Source: Yamagishiella unicocca (Eukaryota > Chlorophyta > Chlorophyceae > Chlamydomonadales > Volvocaceae). Taken from it: DNA of 64,000 bases. The DNA lies in NCBI GenBank assembly GCA_003116995.1, contig BDSL01000023.1:744001-808000 (forward strand). Reading direction: 5' to 3'. Positions 59,101 to 64,000 of this stretch are shown here, one piece after another; within the stretch, counting starts at the first letter, position 1; every line of letters begins with the position of its first letter. The position numbers and the translations under genes were made by a program. The notes beneath the pieces are model-generated. The model was not told the DNA's origin and did no database searches. It saw nothing but the letters and a program-made list of their open reading frames with translations.

Positions 59101-60858
59101 CCGACGTCCCACGGGTCATCTGCGCGGCGGGGAGCGGGGCGGGGAGGCAGGGGCCGGCGCGAGCGGCCGTTGGGCTGCCGACCAGCGACCGTTGGGCTGC
59201 CGACCAGCGACCGTTGGGCTGCCGACCAGCGACCGTTGGGCTGCCGACCAGCGGCCGCGCCCCAGGACCCGCAGCCTGCAACCACGACTTCCCGACCTCC
59301 CGACCTCACCTGCAGCCGCACCGACAGCACCGCGCCCTGCCCCAGCTCCGTCAGCGCCGCCCGCACCTCCTCCTCCCGGGCCTCAGGCGCCAGCCCGCCG
59401 ATGAACACCTGCGTCGCGGGAGCGGGCGGGGAGGGGGGCGCTGTGTTAGTTGCGTTAGTTGCGTTAGTAAGGTTAATTGTATGTTAGTTGTGTTCGTTGT
59501 GTTAGTTCGAACCAAGGTGGTCGCGCGCGGCACAAACGCGAGGACGCGGGGAGGCCGGCGGGACCTGCAGCAGCAGCGATGGCAGTTGGAGGACCTAGCC
59601 ACAGCACCCGCCCCCGACCCCTTTACGTGTTTGCCCCGAACCTCGACCTGGGCATTATTGAACCGCCATTGCTCTCCTCTCTCTTGCCGCCCCCATCGTC
59701 ACGACGCCAGCACACGCGCACCTCAACACCCGCGCCGCGAGCGCCGTTGCCGGCACTGCCGCCGCTGCCAACGAGCGCAGAGCCGCCAGAGGGGCGACTG
59801 GCCACCTCCCCCTCGCAGTCATCGCCGCCCAGCCCGTCCAGCCTGGGGCAGGGATGGCGTGTAGAAGGCGGGAGTGATGTTGGGACACAGCGGGAGTGTT
59901 GTTGGGACACAGCGGGAGGTGCGGGGGCGAGGTATGCTGAATGGGTGAGGGCTGGTCCCGGGCGGCTACGATGAGAGGCGGTGCGGGGGGGAGGTCCAGG
60001 GAGGCAGGCTGCAGCCGGCGTGCAGATTGGCGGCGCACGGGAGGGCTTGGGGGCCCGCTCGCCTTGCGCTGCTGCACCTGGGGCGCTTGCAATAGGACTG
60101 TGGCAGCCCCCCAACTCCCTAACAGTAGGACTCTGCCAACCCCGCCAACTCACTACAGTAGGACTAGCACCCCCCACGCCGACTCACTACAGTAGGACTA
60201 GCATCCCCCCCGACTCACTACAGTAGGACCGGCACCCCCGCCGACTCACTACAGTAGGACTAGCATCCCCCCCGACTCACTACAGTAGGACTAGCACCCC
60301 CCCTCCCGACGACCATGCGCCCACTATCCTGTGCCGTTGCGTAAGACGGTTTTTATACAACCCCCCGACCCACGCGCTGCTCCCTGCGACGATATCCAGG
60401 CTGATGCACACGCCGGGGTCCGAGGGCGCCGGCTCCAGGGAGGCCTCTCGCTGGTAGGCGCACGACCCCACCGGTTCGTCCCTCGCGCCCGCTGCGCCCA
60501 GCAGCCCCACAGTCAGCGGCGTGCTGCCTGATCCTACTGCGGCCTGCTGCGCTGGCGCCGTTGCTGCTGCGGTGGTCGCCGGGACCGGCGGCGCAGAGAC
60601 AGCGACCCCGGCGTCAGCGACCGCGACCGCGGCTGCGGCAATCGATCTCGGCGAGGAGGGTTCGTCGCCCGAGCCCAACTGCAGGGTGTCCAGCTGGCGT
60701 CTCGCCTCATCTGCAGGCAGTTGCTGCTGGGCTGTGGCGCTTGAAGGCTGCAACACGGCGTCGTCGAGCGAGTCCGGTAGTTGGAACAACTCCAGTAACC
60801 TGAACTTCTTGTTTGGGCCATCCGATGAGCCCGCAACGTTCGGGCTAGTGGAAGCCAT
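53122..60858 (-). CDS. DUS16: RRM + dsRBD protein, DUS16-like (pri-miRNA processing)
   Basis: In Chlamydomonas DUS16 is the nuclear partner of DICER-LIKE 3 in pri-miRNA processing and, unusually, has one dsRBD plus one RRM. Ten exons in phase: 60858-60374, 59842-59722, 59408-59310, 59119-58829, 58388-57867, 57629-57552, 57147-57040, 55951-55703, 55128-54328 and 53991-53122, giving 1207 aa. The RRM starts at residue 203 (VFIGGLAP as RNP2, KGYGFATF as RNP1). An Ala/Gly-rich linker leads to the dsRBD at about 513-592 (TPLMVLHEYATKMNYE, PYSVEARLVG, ARTKKDAKQVAAAACLEKLL). A Gly/Tyr-rich region (652-918) and a Gln-rich region (919-1207) follow, as in proteins that form RNA granules. Orthology rests on domain order, not on alignment. 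Introns contain four tandem arrays. Confidence 0.82.
55501..55600. repeat. 24-bp tandem repeat in DUS16 intron 8
   Basis: Four copies of a 24-bp unit containing CTACGGGTCTTCCTCGAACC. The same core ends the ISA3 intron element (GGGTTTCCCTCGAACCC) and occurs once at about 22916. Confidence 0.85.
58725..58835. repeat. ~44-bp tandem repeat in DUS16 intron 4
   Basis: Three units containing GGCCCCCAAACACCGCAC, the last overlapping the donor of exon 59119-58829 (ends CTG|GTGCGG). Confidence 0.75.
59163..59265. repeat. ~21-bp tandem repeat in DUS16 intron 3
   Basis: CCGTTGGGCTGCCGACCAGCG repeated about four times between exons 59408-59310 and 59119-58829. Confidence 0.85.
60118..60302. repeat. ~30-bp tandem repeat in DUS16 intron 1
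   Basis: Six units built on ACTCACTACAGTAGGACTAG separated by C-rich spacers, just inside the intron after exon 60858-60374. Confidence 0.85.
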
Positions 60859-62295
60859 GCCGCGCGCACTCAAGGCTGAGGATGGCGAGGATGACCCTCC
60901 TCACCAGCAAAACGCAAAATGCAAACCAAATCCAATGATTTTGTACTGATATCGAACACCAACTGCTTAGAAGAGCAACTTCAGCGGAGGCGTCCCTTCA
61001 GGATCGACCAAAACAACACTCCAATCCAGGCCACCCCACAGTCAGTTGGCGGGTTTGGCAGTATGACTCGTGGCTACGCTAGCGGTGTTCAATAGTTGGC
61101 TACACAATAGACGCTCGCAGAGCAAGGTGGGGGGGGACTGACGTCGTGAAGAGCAAGGGGAATTTCCAACGAGTAGCACTGCATTAGTGACACTGTATCT
61201 GTTTAATCTTTGGAGCAACATGATTAAAGCACATGGATGCGCATGGAATGATTTTATCCTGGTCCATGGTGCGTCGCTTGATAAGCGATTGGTTGGCCTC
61301 AATAGAGGGCCTCGAAGCTTGGTAAAAATCACCGCGGTGCTTTAATTTACAAAGAGGCAACAGATGCGGAGTCCATTCGCCCCAGACGCCCAGAGCCTGA
61401 CTAGGCGCAAGATAGTGGTTGGACACGGTCGGACACACACGAACGAACTTCAATTACGGCCCCCAATGTCACAAAAAACAAGAGGAGCGGGAGCAGATAG
61501 CGATGGATGGGCTGGCGAAGACGGGTGTCGTGTATGTATGGTGTATTCGCCTTCGTCCTGTCACCTTGGTGACTGAACTCCCCAACAATCGCTGATAGCA
61601 ATATCAAGCGCCCTCTATAACCCCTTTCAAGCTTCAGCTGGGTGCCTTTATCGCATCGGAAGGGGCAGCAGGGAAACGCATACGTACACCTAAATACACG
61701 ACGTGTGCATGCGATCCGATTTTTATTATGGCAATCTGAGATGTTTTTGTGTTACCACGCTCGTAATGTGGCACAGAAAAAAATCTATGTGTGGGGCCAG
61801 AGGGAGAAAGATAGCTCTCTCGGCGCGTGTGACCCGGTGAGTGCCCGGTGTGACCCGCATCGGAGGCGCGCCTTGCAGCGGAGGCCGCTTCAACGGCTAT
61901 CAACATAAGCGCTGGTTCCAATAGCAGGGATCAGCGTCTTTACGATATTTCTTTCGCGAGGTTGCGTTTGCAAAGACCTCAAGTGGGCAGAACTCACAAG
62001 CGCATTTAGTCCCTTTTGGTTATTATGGATAATCGCCAGCAGCATTACATATCCACTACTTGTCACGTATAGTTACGAAAGTTTACTTGGGACTCCACGC
62101 GCCGTACAAAACAGATTCTAAGTGTCCGCGAACTACATTTTGCCCCATGGACACGGCTATGCCCAATACAGTACCTTCTATTTTGATCTACCTGTAACTG
62201 TTTACGTGCAATCTGTTTGCTGCGAACCAAGCGGCGCATAAGCCGACAAGAAAGACTCTCAATCTGCACCTCCGCCTGGACGCAGAACCGTAACT
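60859..62295. promoter_or_regulatory. Divergent spacer, DUS16 / PGYTG-protein gene
   Basis: About 1.4 kb of AT-richer DNA between two start codons pointing apart. Only short open frames are present and none resembles a known protein. No clear TATA box or repeat was recognised. Confidence 0.4.
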
Positions 62296-64000
62296 ATGGC
62301 TCAATTAGAGCTTCTTGGAAGCACATTGCTGGACCATGTACACAAGGGACCCAATCAGGTGAGGCCTGTTTGTTACGCTCGGCCGCGTCTAAGGCTGTCC
62401 AACCTGAAAGCGCTCCGTGATTGGACAAGGCCGCTACTATACATGTCTCGTTTAGTTCCCGACAAATTTGCGACCTTGCTTGCGCTTTTGCATTGTGAAG
62501 CGCGGCTGCCAGCAAATCGTGTGCAGACGTACCGCCGAGTAGGGACTCACTCTCCCCGCTCCTCCTGCAGGCCGGCAACAAGAGTATGTTAGCATATAAT
62601 AGTATCGTGGGAATCCCCGGATATACTGGATACATCTCCGGAGGGGCGACTGTACAAGTGCCGGTGAAGGGCTTCGAACACACCGGCCGACCAGCGGCAA
62701 CAACGTATATGCAGCAGCTCGCCCTGAAGAGTGGTGACCCCAGAAAAACTACAACGTGAGTCGATTTTGGCATGGACACATTCGTGGACAGGATGCAGGG
62801 CAGGGGAGGGGAGGGGAAGGCGATGCAGCCAGGGGGAAATGGGCCCCGCGGGGGAAATGAGGCAGGCCTGTCCTGCCTCTTCCAGTCAAATCTCGGCGGA
62901 GGATCCAAATGGGCACACGCCGTACCGCGGCCCAACCGCACCGAGCCTTAATGCAGCACAGCGCTCGCCACGCGCGCCTTCCCCCGACCCACTCATCTAT
63001 CGCCATCGGCCCCCCTCCCCCCTCCCCTCTTCCAGGTACGCGGACGACTTCCTCAAAGTCCCCAGCGACACGCAGCCCGCGTCCAAAACGGGCGGCGGCT
63101 ACTGGATCACCGACCGCAAGCTGGCCGGCGCCATTCCCTTCACCGCCACCAGCACCTACCGCGCGGAGGTCCTGGCCGGCGGCGACACCGCCGCCGCGCA
63201 ACTCACCCGCACCGAGGGCCTGGCCTGCACCCTCGTCGGATACGAGGCTGCAAGGCAGGCGGGGGAGGTACGGCGCAGCATCAGCGCCGAGCCTAGGAGC
63301 CGTGCGGATGCAATGGCTCGCGGGATTGGTACACAGACCGTGACCCGGCCGGGCAGCGGCGGCAGCATCCTGGACACGCAAATGAAGGCCTACGCAGCAG
63401 CGGCGACGGCCAGGGTATCGCCACAGGCCGCCAGCAGCGTCATGTGCCTGCCCCCGCGGCGACCCTCCACGATGCCCACCCCGGCCGGGGAGCTTCCCGG
63501 CTACCAGACCACGTACGGCATCATGGCCGACAAGACGGCGCGCATGGCGGCAGAAACGGCGCTGGCGGGGCCGCCCAGCGACAACATGGGCGACCCGCGG
63601 TTCAAGGTGCTGCCCCGCGTCATGAACCCGGGGATGGGCCGTACGTACACCACGTACGGCGCAGAGTACGGCGGCGAGGGACACGACCCCATGACTCGCC
63701 AGGCGCCTGATAAGACCGTCATGACGCGCATCTCCACCACACGCGACCTGGCGCACGGCACCACCCGGAACGTCTGCCACATCCCCCGCTACACGGGCCA
63801 CATCCCAGCCTCCGCCTACGCAACCCCCGAGGGTGCCGCGCACGGAGAAGCCGTGGAGCCGCGACCAGACCACAAGGCGCGCTCGCTGCCTTACGCGCTC
63901 GACCAGTACCCACGCGGGCGGCTTCCCGGCTACACGGGCTTCAAGCCTCAGGCGCCGCGGAATGTGGAGAACAACCACACGGTCAAGATACCGTCCGCTG
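62296..64000 (+). CDS. Ciliary protein with PGYTG motifs (DUF2475/CIMIP2-like), partial
   Basis: Three exons in phase: 62296-62358, 62571-62755 and 63036 to the window edge, with an open frame of 404 residues so far. The start is MAQLELLGST at 62296. Motifs IPGYTGYISG, LPGYQTTYG, IPRYTGHIPAS and LPGYTGFKPQAPRN recur at wide spacing. PGYxGF/HIP repeats of this sort mark the FAM166/CIMIP2 (DUF2475) group of microtubule inner proteins, which line the lumen of ciliary doublets. The long lysine- and tyrosine-containing loops between motifs fit that group. The exact family member is not recognised and the C-terminus lies outside the window. A flagellar-associated protein is the most likely identity. 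Confidence 0.7.

Noticed and set aside
60118..60302. Possible CRISPR-like array
   Set aside because: Repeats are adjacent with short C-rich spacers that are nearly the same. This is a eukaryotic intron minisatellite with no cas genes.

Overview
The window looks like a gene-rich stretch of nuclear DNA from a volvocine green alga (Chlamydomonas/Volvox group). The signs are: GC-rich genes cut into many short exons by GT-AG introns; TGTAA poly(A) signals; gametolysin-type metalloproteases with hydroxyproline-type Ser-Pro tails; flagellar-type proteins; a starch isoamylase with a plastid transit peptide; and a dsRBD+RRM protein of the Chlamydomonas DUS16 type. No bacterial-type operons, rRNA or tRNA genes were recognised. 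Gene models were built by hand from splice signals, reading-frame phase and remembered family sequences. No search was run.

Layout. A minus-strand EF-hand-like gene runs off the left edge (<1-1074). A plus-strand kinesin-6-type motor (about 1507-7880) converges on a minus-strand isoamylase 3 gene (9144-18483, 12 exons, 763 aa). The isoamylase introns hold three copies of an ~825-bp repeat, two of them arranged like terminal direct repeats around 1.2 kb. Divergent from it is eIF2B gamma (19323-23342, 10 exons, 495 aa). A minus-strand MYND-finger protein (24324-28669, 1116 aa) and minus-strand SMG9 (29090-about 33621) follow head to tail.

From about 34 to 52 kb the character changes. The DNA is less GC-rich and intergenic spaces are long. 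There is a decayed LINE fragment and a 60-bp dispersed repeat seen only here. Two tandemly related gametolysin genes (35870-39206, 636 aa; 46962-50599, 605 aa) flank a secreted or membrane-anchored glycan-enzyme-like gene (42244-45614, 457 aa). This looks like a local extracellular-matrix gene cluster.

At 53122-60858 (minus) lies a 10-exon gene for a 1207-aa RRM + dsRBD protein with glycine-rich and glutamine-rich tails, matching DUS16 (pri-miRNA processing). At 62296 a plus-strand gene begins for a protein with repeated PGYTG-type motifs, like ciliary microtubule inner proteins. It runs off the right edge.

The genes do not form one pathway. The themes are cilia (EF-hand protein, PGYTG protein), RNA surveillance and small RNA (SMG9, DUS16), translation (eIF2B gamma), starch turnover (ISA3) and cell-wall remodelling (gametolysins). 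The most striking unexplained material is the repeat content of the introns: the ISA3 direct-repeat element, two short dispersed families, telomere-like tracts and many minisatellites.
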